Shown: positions 8,873 through 18,110, counted from the stretch's first letter. The stretch is DNA of 64,000 nucleotides from Salipaludibacillus daqingensis (GCF_029891575.1 NZ_JARZHF010000001.1:310001-374000); one strand, 5' to 3'. A program made the numbers and translations. Notes: generated from the letters alone by a model not told the origin.

Positions 8873-9160
8873 TTATTGAAACAATTCCGTATAGTTTAAT
8901 CGAATGTCTTGAACGATCGCATCAATGGAAGGAAATGTTTCACCAACTAAATACGTTTTTACACTTTTTAGTGAAGACGAAGACTCTGGATCTCCTTGTA
9001 AAATCTGAACTTGCTCTTCAGGATCACATTCAATTTCTTCAATGTTTTGCCCTTCACAATGGCAGTCAACATTATCAAAGCGCTCATACACGACAAATAC
9101 GTTCCCATTTGTCTCGTCGGTTAATAACTCTCTTGTTTCCACTAAGTCTTTTACGATCAT
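8873..9160 (-). CDS. Small acidic Cys-containing protein of unknown function
   Basis: A 95-residue protein starting MIVKDLVETRELL. I do not recognise a family. It is acidic and has three cysteines in its middle (CHCEGQNIEEIEC), which could bind a metal or form a disulfide. A central serine cluster (SSSSLKSVKTYLVGE) leads into a C-terminal helix. The start at 9160 is set by AGAAAGGAAG eight bases upstream; a longer in-frame reading lacks a ribosome site. It is an independent transcription unit with its own terminator and about 210 bases separating it from the next minus-strand gene. Confidence 0.65.
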   Translation of the reverse strand: MIVKDLVETRELLTDETNGNVFVVYERFDNVDCHCEGQNIEEIECDPEEQVQILQGDPESSSSLKSVKTYLVGETFPSIDAIVQDIRLNYTELFQ

Positions 9161-9373
9161 CGTAAAAACTTCCTTTCTGTTCGAAGATATTATTTTTGTG
9201 AATTTAATCACGTACTCTTTGAATTACAATACTTACTATACACTATCTTTACTATTTCTTTGCTACTATCGTGTGAACATTAGGTTACATTTCCAAGACA
9301 AAAAAGTAAACGGAGTTACTTAAAGGTACCCTAAAAAATATGCTTAACTAAATAAAATGAACCTAAAAGATTT

Positions 9374-10171
9374 TTATTTTTGACGTAGTTGTTTACCTGC
9401 TACCTTTTCCACTATCCTTGGACACAATTGATACAAAGTAGATCCTATTCCCATCCAAATCGGAAGGTTCAACTCTCGTTTCGGTTTTTTTATAAGTTGG
9501 ACTATTTTTTTTGCAACATATTCTGCTTCTAAAATAAATTTTTCCATACTCTTTTCATACTCACCTGTTTTATCTGCAATAGTAAGAAACTCCGTTCGAA
9601 TTGGTCCAGGATTAACGACACTTACATGAATCGGGTCATCGTGTAACTCCATTCTTAATGAGTTTGCAAAACCTAATACCGCATGTTTTGTTGCAGCATA
9701 TACGCTCGCTTTTGGAGTTGCAAGTTTTGCTGCTTGCGATGCAACAAATATAATTTGACCGTAATGATTGTCTTTCATATAAGTTAGTACTTCTTTCGTA
9801 CATGCAATAGTTCCGAGAACATTCACTTGAAACATCGCTTTAGCATCATCTAACGATGCTTCCAAAACCGAGTCAAATTTCGCGAACCCTGCATTATTTA
9901 TTAATGTTGTAATTGGTCCATGCTCTTTATAGATTTGTTGAAAGGTTAACTTAATTGATTCTACATCTGTAATATCTAACCGATAATAAGGAGCATAGAT
10001 TCCTGTTTCGTATTGAATTTGCTGAGAAATTAATTGTAATTTATCTTCAGACCGAGCTAATAAAATAGGTACTCCACCTCTTTTTGCCACTTCTAAAGCC
10101 ATTTCTTTCCCAATCCCGCTTGATGCTCCAGTAATTGCTACACGTTCGTTACTAATTGTTTTACCTGTCAT
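9374..10171 (-). CDS. yqjQ: Short-chain dehydrogenase/reductase (YqjQ-like)
   Basis: NAD(P)-dependent oxidoreductase of 265 residues. The cofactor motif TGASSGIG is at residues 14-21, NNAG is near residue 92, the catalytic Ser sits in FVASQAA and the YxxxK pair in VYAATKHAV, so all active-site residues are present. The C-terminal extension (PIWMGIGSTLYQLCPRIVEK) is like that of B. subtilis YqjQ, which sits in the same genomic neighbourhood. ATG follows GAGAGGG. The substrate is unknown. Confidence 0.8.
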   Translation of the reverse strand: MTGKTISNERVAITGASSGIGKEMALEVAKRGGVPILLARSEDKLQLISQQIQYETGIYAPYYRLDITDVESIKLTFQQIYKEHGPITTLINNAGFAKFDSVLEASLDDAKAMFQVNVLGTIACTKEVLTYMKDNHYGQIIFVASQAAKLATPKASVYAATKHAVLGFANSLRMELHDDPIHVSVVNPGPIRTEFLTIADKTGEYEKSMEKFILEAEYVAKKIVQLIKKPKRELNLPIWMGIGSTLYQLCPRIVEKVAGKQLRQK

Positions 10172-10618
10172 AAAGAAAACCCTCTCTAAATAATAGTTGT
10201 AGTCAACTCATTATATCTACATCTGCAAGGAAACATCAAAACATCTCTTTGTAGGTTGACATTTATGTCTAGCAGGCTCATAATGATAGAAATTTCAACC
10301 ATTTTCTGAATAAATAAACTTTTTGATGTAGCGTCACTTATTTCTTCTTTGCTTTGTTATTATTTAAAGTTTAATATTAAAAATTAATTAAGACTTCTTT
10401 AGGGAAAAGGTTTAGAGTGTGATATTTCTAAAACAGCAACAGAATAGTTATCGGAGAATTTTTTAACAACCGTGCATAATTGAACATTAAACTCTTTTTT
10501 TTTCGTTAAAATGACAATTTTCCAATCGTTATCGGGCAGGATTCTTTAGACTATCCGTCATTTACGGCCATTAAAAAAGAGCATAAATATATTTATAAAT
10601 GACAAAAGGCGGGATACT
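10172..10618. other. 447-base intergenic region between yqjQ and proI
   Basis: AT-rich. Contains a plus-strand promoter candidate and a long presumed proI leader. No open frame with a ribosome site and no T-box consensus or recognised riboswitch was found by eye. Confidence 0.6.
10256..10284 (+). promoter_or_regulatory. Strong sigma-A promoter candidate, probably for proI
   Basis: Perfect TTGACA (10256-10261) and CATAAT (10279-10284) with a 17-base spacer. Transcription from it would give about 325 bases of leader before proI. Confidence 0.55.
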
Positions 10619-11464
10619 ATGAATATGAATGTAACATTGATTGGAGCGGGCTCCATGGCAGAGGCTCTCATTACTGGGTGGTTAAGATCAGAAAAACTGT
10701 TACCTGAAAATATAATGGTTACAAACCATAGTAATAATCAACGTTTACAAGACCTCACCACTACTTATGGTATACAAACTTCTCGAAATCCAGAACTTCT
10801 TCTTGATCATGGACATTTATTTATTCTTGCATGCAAACCAAAAGATTGGAAAAACGCACTAAAACCATTCCAACAAACAATTCATTTGCCGGTAGTTTCT
10901 GTAATGGCTGGGGTAACTATAAAAGATATAGAAAACTTTTTTCCTCACTCTCATGTCTCTGTCATCCGGTCAATACCAAATACTTCCGCTGTAGTCAACG
11001 CTGCTATGACACCTTTTTCAATAGGACAGTGGGTTACTCCTGTTCAAAGAAACCTTGTGGAAGAACTATTTCAACTAGTTGGGGAAACAGCTGAAGTTCC
11101 TGAGAAACATATGGATGCTATGACTGCTTTAACTGGAACTGGACCTGCTTATATTTATTATTTAATGGAATCGATGGAAATTGCTGCAGAAAAAATTGGC
11201 ATTGATAAAGACTTAGCGAGACATTTAGTATCTCAAACACTTCTTGGTGCTGGATTACGTGTCCAAACAAAGGAGCTTTCACCTAAGATGCTATATGAAC
11301 AAATCATGAGTCCTGGTGGTACAACAGAAGCAGGATTTAAAGTCTTGCAAGAACAAAAATTGCAAGAAACAATGATCGACTGTATCTATCGAGCTTATGA
11401 ACGATCAAAAGAATTAGGTAATGCGAAACCAAATGTTCTTATTAGTGATAAGTATCAACAATAA
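10619..11464 (+). CDS. proI: Pyrroline-5-carboxylate reductase (ProI-like)
   Basis: Last step of proline synthesis, reducing pyrroline-5-carboxylate with NAD(P)H. It is 281 residues long, normal for the family. The N-terminal Rossmann motif is TLIGAGSMAEAL, the middle has SVMAGVTIKDIE and IRSIPNTSAVV, and the C-terminal dimerisation domain carries ALTGTGPAYIY and MSPGGTTEAG, the family signature. ATG follows AGGCGGG. The location next to yqjQ and namA (yqjM) agrees with B. subtilis proI (yqjO), supporting ProI over ProG or ComER. Osmotic regulation is not visible. Confidence 0.9.
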   Translation: MNMNVTLIGAGSMAEALITGWLRSEKLLPENIMVTNHSNNQRLQDLTTTYGIQTSRNPELLLDHGHLFILACKPKDWKNALKPFQQTIHLPVVSVMAGVTIKDIENFFPHSHVSVIRSIPNTSAVVNAAMTPFSIGQWVTPVQRNLVEELFQLVGETAEVPEKHMDAMTALTGTGPAYIYYLMESMEIAAEKIGIDKDLARHLVSQTLLGAGLRVQTKELSPKMLYEQIMSPGGTTEAGFKVLQEQKLQETMIDCIYRAYERSKELGNAKPNVLISDKYQQ

Positions 11465-11655
11465 TAAATATCCATTATTTTCAATCTTTCTCTTCTTTTT
11501 CTTAGCATAGCGAACCACCTTTCTCTCTATAATTAGGATTCTTCTCTTTAAAACCTTTCCATTGTAAGATATAATTATTAACAATGTCACAATAGTATTT
11601 ACTATAAATTTAGGTCGATTTCGTTGAATTTCATATACATTGGGAGGTATCGCAA

Positions 11656-12969
11656 ATGAGAACGAGCCAATACGATATAGTGGTAGTTGGTGGGGGGTTA
11701 GCAGGATTGTCAACTGCAGCTTACTTAGCATACCACGGGAAAAAAGTGGCTCTCCTAGAGCGAGGCAAATTGGGAGGTCGTGCAATGACAATCCAACTAA
11801 AAGGATATCAGTTTAATTTTGGAGCTCATGCGATTTATGCTCGAGATACCTCATATTTATCTAAATTGGAACAAGAATTAGGCTTAAATATCCATTGGGA
11901 AGATTTCACTCAACTTAAAGCAAAATTTGATATGGGTGAAGATACCTCCGTCATTCCATCCAACATAGGAGGCCTGTTGCAAACCAAACTTCTTAAAGGA
12001 ATGGATAAATTTAGGTTTGCTTATCACATGTTATTTACTACGTTAGGATTTGAAAAAGGCGATCCTAATTTGTCTATACAAGAATGGATTGATTTAAGGA
12101 AAATTAGTCCTGCTGTTAAAGAAATGATGCTTAATTTGGCTACGACAAACTTCTTTTCTGGAGATCCTGACAGCATCCCGTCGGATGTGTTCTTTAGTTA
12201 TTATCGTAGATTATTTAAGACGAACATTCCGGTTAGTTTTATTCAAGGTGGATGGAAAGTTCTCATTGAGGAATTCAAGAGAATTATTAAAAAAAATGGT
12301 GGAGACATTATAGAAAAAACAAAAATCACCAATGTCCTATCTAATGACAGTGAAGTCACAGAAGTCCAAACGAAAAAACACGCTTATTCTGCAAAAGAGT
12401 TTGTTTTTGCTATCCCTCCGGAAGAATTGCAAAAGCTTTTTCAAGACTCACCAATTAAATCAGAACTAGAACGTTTTACTGACTATGAACCCACGTATGT
12501 CATGTTTTATGACGTCGGTCTAAAAAAACGAATTGAATCAGATTATACTTATATTTTTGATAAAGATCGACAAATATTTATTACGGATATTTCTTACTAT
12601 GATATGGAAGCTGCTCCTCCAGGAGGACAATTACTGCAAGCAGTTGGATATTTAAGTCAAAACGAAATTCATGATCCTCTGGCACATGAGGAAATGATCA
12701 AGAGGATGGAACATTTCTATGATAAACATTTTGATGGTTGGCGAAAACAGTTAGTTATTCCAAGAGCATCTAAAAAACCTGTCTTACAAGCGATTCGCTG
12801 GTCAATGAATCAACGAGGATTACCAACACACTTTGACAAGTTACCAAATGTCCATTTTGCCGGTGATTGGTGTCAAGGAACTGGTCAACTATCTGAATTA
12901 TCTTTCTCAAGCGCCTATAATGTATCTAAGAAGATTTTAACCAAAAAAGCAGCAATACAAGGTGTTTAA
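11656..12969 (+). CDS. FAD-dependent desaturase/amine-oxidase-like flavoprotein
   Basis: A 437-residue protein of the NAD(P)/FAD amine oxidoreductase and carotenoid desaturase superfamily. FAD motif IVVVGGGLAGLSTAAYL at residues 8-24, LERGKLGGRAM at about 36-46, and the C-terminal flavin segment FAGDWCQGTGQLSELSFSSA, where the Asp binds ribityl FAD. It is shorter than and clearly different from the two CrtN-like proteins at the left end. The GGG-rich motif is followed by a substrate domain with a membrane-facing look (MDKFRFAYHMLFTTLGFEKG). ATG follows GGGAGG. Function is uncertain: a carotenoid-modifying oxidase is plausible, but a role in another amine or isoprenoid oxidation cannot be excluded. 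Confidence 0.75.
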   Translation: MRTSQYDIVVVGGGLAGLSTAAYLAYHGKKVALLERGKLGGRAMTIQLKGYQFNFGAHAIYARDTSYLSKLEQELGLNIHWEDFTQLKAKFDMGEDTSVIPSNIGGLLQTKLLKGMDKFRFAYHMLFTTLGFEKGDPNLSIQEWIDLRKISPAVKEMMLNLATTNFFSGDPDSIPSDVFFSYYRRLFKTNIPVSFIQGGWKVLIEEFKRIIKKNGGDIIEKTKITNVLSNDSEVTEVQTKKHAYSAKEFVFAIPPEELQKLFQDSPIKSELERFTDYEPTYVMFYDVGLKKRIESDYTYIFDKDRQIFITDISYYDMEAAPPGGQLLQAVGYLSQNEIHDPLAHEEMIKRMEHFYDKHFDGWRKQLVIPRASKKPVLQAIRWSMNQRGLPTHFDKLPNVHFAGDWCQGTGQLSELSFSSAYNVSKKILTKKAAIQGV

Positions 12970-12975
12970 CATTAG

Positions 12976-13005
12976 GAGGGTACTCTTTAGGGTAGCCTCT
13001 TTCTT
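12976..13005 (+). terminator. Probable terminator after the flavoprotein gene
   Basis: GAGG pairs with CCTC and TACTC with GGGTA around a TTTA loop with one G-G mismatch, followed by TTTCTTCTG. Confidence 0.5.
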
Positions 13006-13203
13006 CTGTTATTTATTTTTAGTAGAATAATAGAGTATTTATTTTATTGGTTACCCTAAAAACTAATCAAAAAGAGTTCCTACTTTTTGCCTTCCACTTT
13101 ATAAGAGAAGCGAGTGTTAATCTCAGAGCAATCTCTTATGATAATAGGTCATTTTATTGCTTGGTAACAATATTGAAACTGAAAATTGTTGGAGGAATTC
13201 ACT

Positions 13204-14019
13204 TTGAAAAATCATAAAAAGTTGCCCGTTTGGAAACAAAAATTAGGTCAACTAGTAGAAAATCGTTGGTTTACAAGTTCTGTTATAATATTAATCTTGA
13301 TCAATGCTATCGTAGTGGGATTGGAAACATACCCTAATCTCTATTCAGAATATAAGTCTGCTTTTTGGACTGCAGACCGGATTTTATTATGGATTTTCAC
13401 TGTGGAAATTGCGCTTAGATTATTAGCAGCTCCTTCGTTAAAGCATTTTTTTACAAACAGTTGGAATTGGTTTGACTTCATCATCGTTGCAGCTGGACAT
13501 GTTTTTGTTGGTGCACATTTTGTAACTGTCTTACGTATTTTGCGGGTACTTCGAGTGTTCCGCGCTATATCTGTCGTACCTTCTTTACGAAGACTTGTTG
13601 ATGCATTGCTTATGACGATACCAGCTTTAGGAAATATTATGCTATTAATGAGTATTATTTTTTATATTTTTGCCGTAATCGGTACGATGTTATTTCAACA
13701 AGTATCCCCCGAATATTTCGGTAATTTACAACTGTCTCTTTTGACATTATTCCAAGTTGTTACGCTAGAGTCTTGGGCAAGTGAAGTGATGCGCCCTATA
13801 TTTGAAATACTTCCATGGTCTTGGTTATACTTCGTGTCTTTCGTTTTAGTAGGTACATTCGTTGTGTTTAATTTATTTATTGGTGTTATCGTTAATAATG
13901 TTGAAAAGGCTGAATCCGCAGAGGAAGAAGTAAAAGACACCCATAATGAAGTAATGGAACTTAGAAAAGAAGTACAAGAGTTAAAACATTTAATAAAAAA
14001 TGAAGTCATTAATAAATAA
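13204..14019 (+). CDS. Voltage-gated sodium channel of the NaChBac family
   Basis: A single-domain, six-helix ion channel of 271 residues that forms tetramers in the membrane. The voltage sensor S4 has regularly spaced arginines (RILRVLRVFRAISVV). The pore filter TLESWAS at about residues 187-193 is the same as in NaChBac of alkaliphilic Bacillus and specifies Na+ selectivity. The cytoplasmic C-terminus (EEEVKDTHNEVMELRKEVQ) is a coiled coil, as in the family. I chose the TTG at 13204 because GGAGG lies eight bases ahead; the same GGAGG lies inside the frame of an earlier TTG. In alkaliphiles the channel provides Na+ re-entry for pH homeostasis and chemotaxis. It is monocistronic. Confidence 0.92.
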   Translation: MKNHKKLPVWKQKLGQLVENRWFTSSVIILILINAIVVGLETYPNLYSEYKSAFWTADRILLWIFTVEIALRLLAAPSLKHFFTNSWNWFDFIIVAAGHVFVGAHFVTVLRILRVLRVFRAISVVPSLRRLVDALLMTIPALGNIMLLMSIIFYIFAVIGTMLFQQVSPEYFGNLQLSLLTLFQVVTLESWASEVMRPIFEILPWSWLYFVSFVLVGTFVVFNLFIGVIVNNVEKAESAEEEVKDTHNEVMELRKEVQELKHLIKNEVINK

Positions 14020-14072
14020 AAGATTACATTTATACCTATAATGGGACTATTATTCCTTTCCAACCTAGCCCA

Positions 14073-14124
14073 TGTTAGATAATCTCACAAAAATACCAAC
14101 TTCTTTTTCGTTCCATGATATAGT
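14073..14124 (+). promoter_or_regulatory. TnrA box and promoter of tnrA
   Basis: TGTTAGATAATCTCACA (14073-14089) fits the TnrA/GlnR consensus TGTNA-N7-TNACA at every fixed position. A -10 element TATAGT lies at 14119-14124, putting the box centre close to -50 from a start near 14131, the position of an activating TnrA site. This predicts positive autoregulation. Confidence 0.65.
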
Positions 14125-14162
14125 ATGAAAAAAGCGAATGTTGAAGAAGGAAGGGATTTCGT

Positions 14163-14462
14163 TTGACTGCTACTTACAAAGATAAAAAAGTGATTAGTAT
14201 AGGAATTGCAAGCGAACTGACAGGCTTATCAGAACGTCAAATTCGCTATTATGAAGAACGTAAATTAATTTTCCCGGAAAGAAGTAAAGGCGGGACTAGA
14301 AAATATTCGTTTGCAGATGTTGAAAGGCTCGTAGACATTGCAAATAAAATGGAAGATGGAATGCAAACATTCGAAATTCGTAAAGAAGAAATGAAGAAGA
14401 CAGATCTTCGCGATAAAATGCTTCGCGGTCAGCTGAATGCCGCCTTTAAGATGCGAAAGTAA
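14163..14462 (+). CDS. tnrA: Nitrogen-responsive MerR-family regulator TnrA
   Basis: A 99-residue global regulator active under nitrogen limitation. It has the MerR winged helix ([21 protein letters not shown]), then [20 protein letters not shown], nearly as in B. subtilis TnrA, and a C-terminal tail ([13 protein letters not shown]) that in TnrA contacts feedback-inhibited glutamine synthetase. The short C-terminus and the absence of the GlnR-type autoinhibitory tail favour TnrA. It starts at TTG after GAAGGAAGGG. No glnA is nearby; tnrA genes are usually separate from it. A rho-independent terminator follows. Confidence 0.88.
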   Translation: MTATYKDKKVISIGIASELTGLSERQIRYYEERKLIFPERSKGGTRKYSFADVERLVDIANKMEDGMQTFEIRKEEMKKTDLRDKMLRGQLNAAFKMRK

Positions 14463-14532
14463 CTTTTTTAGAAGGGGCATTGGAAGTAAACTGTGAAAGA
14501 CATTTAACATTAAATGATTCCATTTTGAATGG

Positions 14533-14557
14533 CCACCGAAAAAATCGGTGGTTTTTT
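14533..14557 (+). terminator. Terminator of tnrA
   Basis: CCACCGA and TCGGTGG pair around AAAAA and are followed by six T. It separates tnrA from the next gene and supports that gene's start being downstream at 14618. Confidence 0.85.
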
Positions 14558-14617
14558 CATGGATTCTCGTATATGACACATACTAATAAATACAACTATT
14601 CTTTTAGGAGGCATTTG

Positions 14618-15448
14618 ATGGGAATTTTAGGGTATTTATTAGATAAACGTTTCATCGTTATTTGTGTCATAGTTTTGTTCACCTTCACTTGTATTTACAA
14701 CCTTTCCGTTCAAGCAGAGAACCTATTAACGGATAGAAAAGCAGCTATTATCATCGATGATTTTGGTGGTGTTGCGAAGGGAACACAGGAATTTTTAGAA
14801 AGTGATATTCCTATAACCGTAGCTGTTATGCCTTTTTTAGAACAATCAACGGAAATTGCAGAGCAAGCAAACGAATTAGGTTTTGAAGTAATTATTCACC
14901 TTCCGATGGAACCTAAAAAAGGAAAGCGTTCTTGGCTTGGCCCTAATCCTATTACTTCTGACTTAAGTCAAGATGAAGTAAAGCAAAGAGTGGAAGAAGC
15001 GATCGAAAATGTCCCCCATGCAAAAGGAATTAACCAACATATGGGCTCTAAAATTGTAGAGGAAAAAGAGACAATCACAACTATTTTAAATGTCATTAAG
15101 GACCATGATTTATATATCGTGGATAGTGGAACGAACCCTCATTCATACATTTCAGATATTTCTGAACAGTTAGGGGTTCCTTTTGCAAAAAGAGACCTCT
15201 TTCTGGATAACACTCTTTCCTCTGAAGATCACGTCTACGATAAGGCGATCCAACTTGCTGACTTAGCAACGAAAGGTGGAAGTGTAATAGGAATTGGTCA
15301 TGTTGGTATTCATGGAATAGAGACTTATCAAGCACTGGAGAAAGCCCACTCATATTTTATAGATAACCGAGTAGACATCGTTCCTACTTCTCAATTAATC
15401 AAGTCAGATATAGATAAAAATCCTGATAACTTTTGGTCAGAATATTGA
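14618..15448 (+). CDS. Divergent polysaccharide deacetylase family protein (YibQ-like)
   Basis: A 276-residue exported protein. Residues 8-30 form an N-terminal membrane or signal segment (FIVICVIVLFTFTCIYNLSV), followed by AAIIIDDFGG, the start of a NodB-like barrel, and VIIHLPMEP and GINQHMGSKI. These are the hallmarks of the divergent polysaccharide deacetylase (DUF610/YibQ) family, whose metal-binding residues differ from the classic NodB set. Length is typical. ATG at 14618 follows AGGAGG by seven bases and lies after the tnrA terminator; a longer in-frame reading would cross that terminator. Substrate and activity are unproven in this family. Confidence 0.8.
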   Translation: MGILGYLLDKRFIVICVIVLFTFTCIYNLSVQAENLLTDRKAAIIIDDFGGVAKGTQEFLESDIPITVAVMPFLEQSTEIAEQANELGFEVIIHLPMEPKKGKRSWLGPNPITSDLSQDEVKQRVEEAIENVPHAKGINQHMGSKIVEEKETITTILNVIKDHDLYIVDSGTNPHSYISDISEQLGVPFAKRDLFLDNTLSSEDHVYDKAIQLADLATKGGSVIGIGHVGIHGIETYQALEKAHSYFIDNRVDIVPTSQLIKSDIDKNPDNFWSEY

Positions 15449-15540
15449 ACCTTTCCATTCTATTTTTACAACTTATCTTTTACTAAAGGAAAAATTTAAT
15501 AATTCAAGACTCACCCTTTGTGAAAATTAATTTCTCCTAT

Positions 15541-16266
15541 CTACCATTCCAACAAAAATTTCAATAATAACACTATAATAGAGTAACTAACTGATCCAAT
15601 AGCAAACGAGGTAAAATGCGTATCTCTCGCTAACGGCACTTCAAATCGCATAACATTTAATATCATAGCTCCAGATATAAACGCGAAAATAACAGACAAA
15701 GAAAATGGGGATAATTGTATAAACATTCCGGCAAGCCATCCTGAAATAATTCCTAAAACAAGGAACAACCGGCCGTATCTGTTATAGCGTTTATTATCTT
15801 TTAACCACAAATCATGTGCCACTGCTACAAAATGCATACCAATTGCCACAGAATAGAAGGCAGCTTGGACCCCTTCTACTTCAGCGGAAATAACAATATA
15901 GGAAACTAACATATTGTATAAACTGAAAAATGATAGCTGGACCCAGAAAAAAATCTTCTCCCCTTTTCCAAATTTATTATGCTGATAGTAACTTGCTGCA
16001 TTTTGTATAGCGAAAAAGATTAGCATTCCTATAAGTCCAAAAATATAAAGCTCTGATTCCATAGCCAACGTGTCAGAAATCTCTTCAAAACTCGCCTGTT
16101 CTTCATGAAGTGCAGGTAAAATATAAATAAAAACATAAGAAGCCGCCACACCTGCAGAAAAAGAGAGCCATTTATTTCTTTTAATTCGTGAACTTGGGAG
16201 AATGGTATTTGTTAATAAATGAATTGTTATGAAAAGTAGTCCTGTTATAATTGCACCAACTGTCAA
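15541..16266 (-). CDS. Seven-helix integral membrane protein of unknown function
   Basis: A 241-residue protein that is almost entirely hydrophobic helices, about seven by eye, with short loops. ASYVFIYILPALHE early in the chain and a conserved-looking His pair (GMHFVAVAHDLWL) later recall ZIP-type metal transporters, but I do not see a complete ZIP signature. It starts at TTG after GGAGGG. It is monocistronic and converges with the deacetylase gene. The transport function is a guess from topology only. Confidence 0.65.
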   Translation of the reverse strand: MTVGAIITGLLFITIHLLTNTILPSSRIKRNKWLSFSAGVAASYVFIYILPALHEEQASFEEISDTLAMESELYIFGLIGMLIFFAIQNAASYYQHNKFGKGEKIFFWVQLSFFSLYNMLVSYIVISAEVEGVQAAFYSVAIGMHFVAVAHDLWLKDNKRYNRYGRLFLVLGIISGWLAGMFIQLSPFSLSVIFAFISGAMILNVMRFEVPLARDTHFTSFAIGSVSYSIIVLLLKFLLEW

Positions 16267-16605
16267 TACTAGCCCTCCTTCCCCATAAAAAACTCTTCGT
16301 CTTATTCACTCTCGTTCCCTCACTTCAAAGTATTTAATCTATTTGTAATAGCTATTCGTATAGAAACAATAGTGCTGAATTTAGCTTGTTGTAAACCCAG
16401 CATGAAAAATAAGAACTTTTAGTTGAGCTTTATAAGAAGTAAATTGGATATCAATTAATATCTGATTAAATATAAAAACCCGAATAAGGAGGCACTTCTT
16501 TTAAGTGTCCTTTATTCGGGTTACAGTTCCATTTGCCGGTTCTTTTTTTAGTTAAGGAACAAATGTTAGATGATTCTCAATCACCCTTTTCAATCTTACG
16601 TTATT
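16267..16605. other. Intergenic region before the OsmC gene end
   Basis: 339 bases holding the OsmC-unit terminator and the promoter side of the membrane protein gene. No further gene is visible. Confidence 0.5.
16475..16522 (-). terminator. Terminator of the permease-OsmC unit
   Basis: AACCCGAATAA pairs with TTATTCGGGTT, with an inner AAGTG/CACTT stem region, followed on the minus strand by TTTTTATA. It lies about 85 bases after the OsmC stop. Confidence 0.8.
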
Positions 16606-17037
16606 TTAAACTTGCTTCCAACTATCAACCATATTTACATTGGCTGCGGCCATCATCGTATATACGGGACAGCGAGATTCAACTTTTTTCTGAAGTTCTT
16701 TTATTCGATCTTCAGATTCATTCGTTTCCACTTCTGCATCCACTTTTACAGTCTGAAAATACGGACGTATATTAGGATCTCCCATGAATCCTTTCGGATC
16801 GAATTCTCCAGTAATTTTAAAATCAATGTCTTTCAAATCAAACTTCATCTCTTTTGCGACAATTCTTGCCGTAACATTCTCACAAGATGCCAAAGCAGCT
16901 AGTGATGTTTGAAGAGGATTTGGTCCTTGATCTTTACCACCCATTTGACTACCTTCGTCTAATACTAGTTCGTGTTTCCCAGCTTTCGCATGTAATGTTA
17001 ACCCTTCTGTTTTTGCATCTACTTTAAATTTCATCAT
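16606..17037 (-). CDS. OsmC family protein
   Basis: A 143-residue protein of the OsmC/Ohr superfamily, thiol-dependent peroxide-related enzymes. Both conserved cysteines are present, in ALASCENVTA (about residue 51) and ESRCPVYTM (about residue 122). The overall type resembles the YhfA/OsmC-like branch rather than Ohr. It lies 77 bases downstream of a BASS-family permease on the same strand with no terminator between, so they are probably co-transcribed. The operon's palindromic operator suggests control by a thiol or metal sensor. The physiological substrate is unknown. Confidence 0.82.
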   Translation of the reverse strand: MMKFKVDAKTEGLTLHAKAGKHELVLDEGSQMGGKDQGPNPLQTSLAALASCENVTARIVAKEMKFDLKDIDFKITGEFDPKGFMGDPNIRPYFQTVKVDAEVETNESEDRIKELQKKVESRCPVYTMMAAANVNMVDSWKQV

Positions 17038-17114
17038 GACTATTGATCACCATACCTTTTCATAAATTTATATATTAGACAGGGAAATTGAATGAGCCCC
17101 TGTGACTCGCTATG

Positions 17115-18110
17115 CTAAACGTTTGCCGATACTTTTTTTATTTTTGTATCCGCTTTTTCTTTGAACCAGCGCTTTCCAGCTATTTTAGCGTAATAAGTGA
17201 TGCTCTGATATTGCAACATAAAAGCAATCGTCACAAGTAATGCCGCTTCTCCTCCAAACGACGTTGCCGCAATACCAACCGCTATCGATAAATTTCTAAG
17301 AACTGTTCCATTTACTAGAGCAATTCCATCATTACGATTAAACCATTTCAAAGAAATCATCGTAACGAGTGTATAATTAATAACATAAAAAAGGATAAGA
17401 GCTATTAGCGCTAAGAGAATAAGTTGTAAATTTGAGACAATCATTTCCGCTCGAGTACTAGTACTGACAAATACAACATATAATAATCCCCAAATACTTA
17501 ATGGAGTCATGTTAGGTTTAATTTTTTTCTGAAAATACTCTTTAGAATATTTTTTCAATAAAATCTTTGTTGTTATCTGCCCTAAAATCAGTGGTATGAA
17601 TACGACCATCATGATCGTATGTATTGTTCTCATGATCTCAATATTGACATACTGACCAACCATTCCTAATAAATACCACGGTGTTAATAAAGAACCAATG
17701 ATTAATCCAAATACAGTTAACTTAACTGCTGCAGGAACATTTCCTTTTTGAATTCCCGTCCATGAAATGGTCATGCCACTTGTAGGTAATAATGCAACCA
17801 ACGCTAAACCTGCAAACATTAGTGGTTGATCCCTAAAGAAAATCAATCCTATACCAAACGCAGTAAGTGGTATCATAGCAAAATTGATTAAGATGGATAT
17901 TCCAATCAGCTTCGAGTCACTTTTTAACTTCGTTAACTCTTCTAACCTTAAACCTACCATCGTCGCAAAAATCATTACGATTGTAGCTATCATTATCGTA
18001 GGTCTCAATGATGAAGTATCAACATATAATCCGACGACAAAACTGATAACTAATATAAGCGGAATAACAAATAACATATTCTTTTGTGGATAATGGTAAA
18101 ATTTCATCAT
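17115..18110 (-). CDS. Bile acid:sodium symporter / arsenical-resistance (BASS) superfamily permease
   Basis: About ten transmembrane helices over 331 residues. The pattern with VALLPTSGMTISWTG and, late in the chain, NGTVLRNLSIAVGIAATSFG resembles the ACR3/BASS superfamily (helix-break motifs of helices 4 and 9). The usual ACR3 Cys in helix 4 (PCT type) is replaced here by PTSG, so arsenite export is not assured; an organic or sulfur anion is equally possible. ATG at 18110 follows AAAGGGTG; a longer hydrophobic extension has no ribosome site. It is the first gene of a two-gene unit with an OsmC protein. Confidence 0.7.
   Translation of the reverse strand: MMKFYHYPQKNMLFVIPLILVISFVVGLYVDTSSLRPTIMIATIVMIFATMVGLRLEELTKLKSDSKLIGISILINFAMIPLTAFGIGLIFFRDQPLMFAGLALVALLPTSGMTISWTGIQKGNVPAAVKLTVFGLIIGSLLTPWYLLGMVGQYVNIEIMRTIHTIMMVVFIPLILGQITTKILLKKYSKEYFQKKIKPNMTPLSIWGLLYVVFVSTSTRAEMIVSNLQLILLALIALILFYVINYTLVTMISLKWFNRNDGIALVNGTVLRNLSIAVGIAATSFGGEAALLVTIAFMLQYQSITYYAKIAGKRWFKEKADTKIKKVSANV

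Noticed and set aside
10285-10618. T-box riboswitch in the proI leader
   Set aside because: The conserved T-box sequence with GGTGGNACCGCG was not present.
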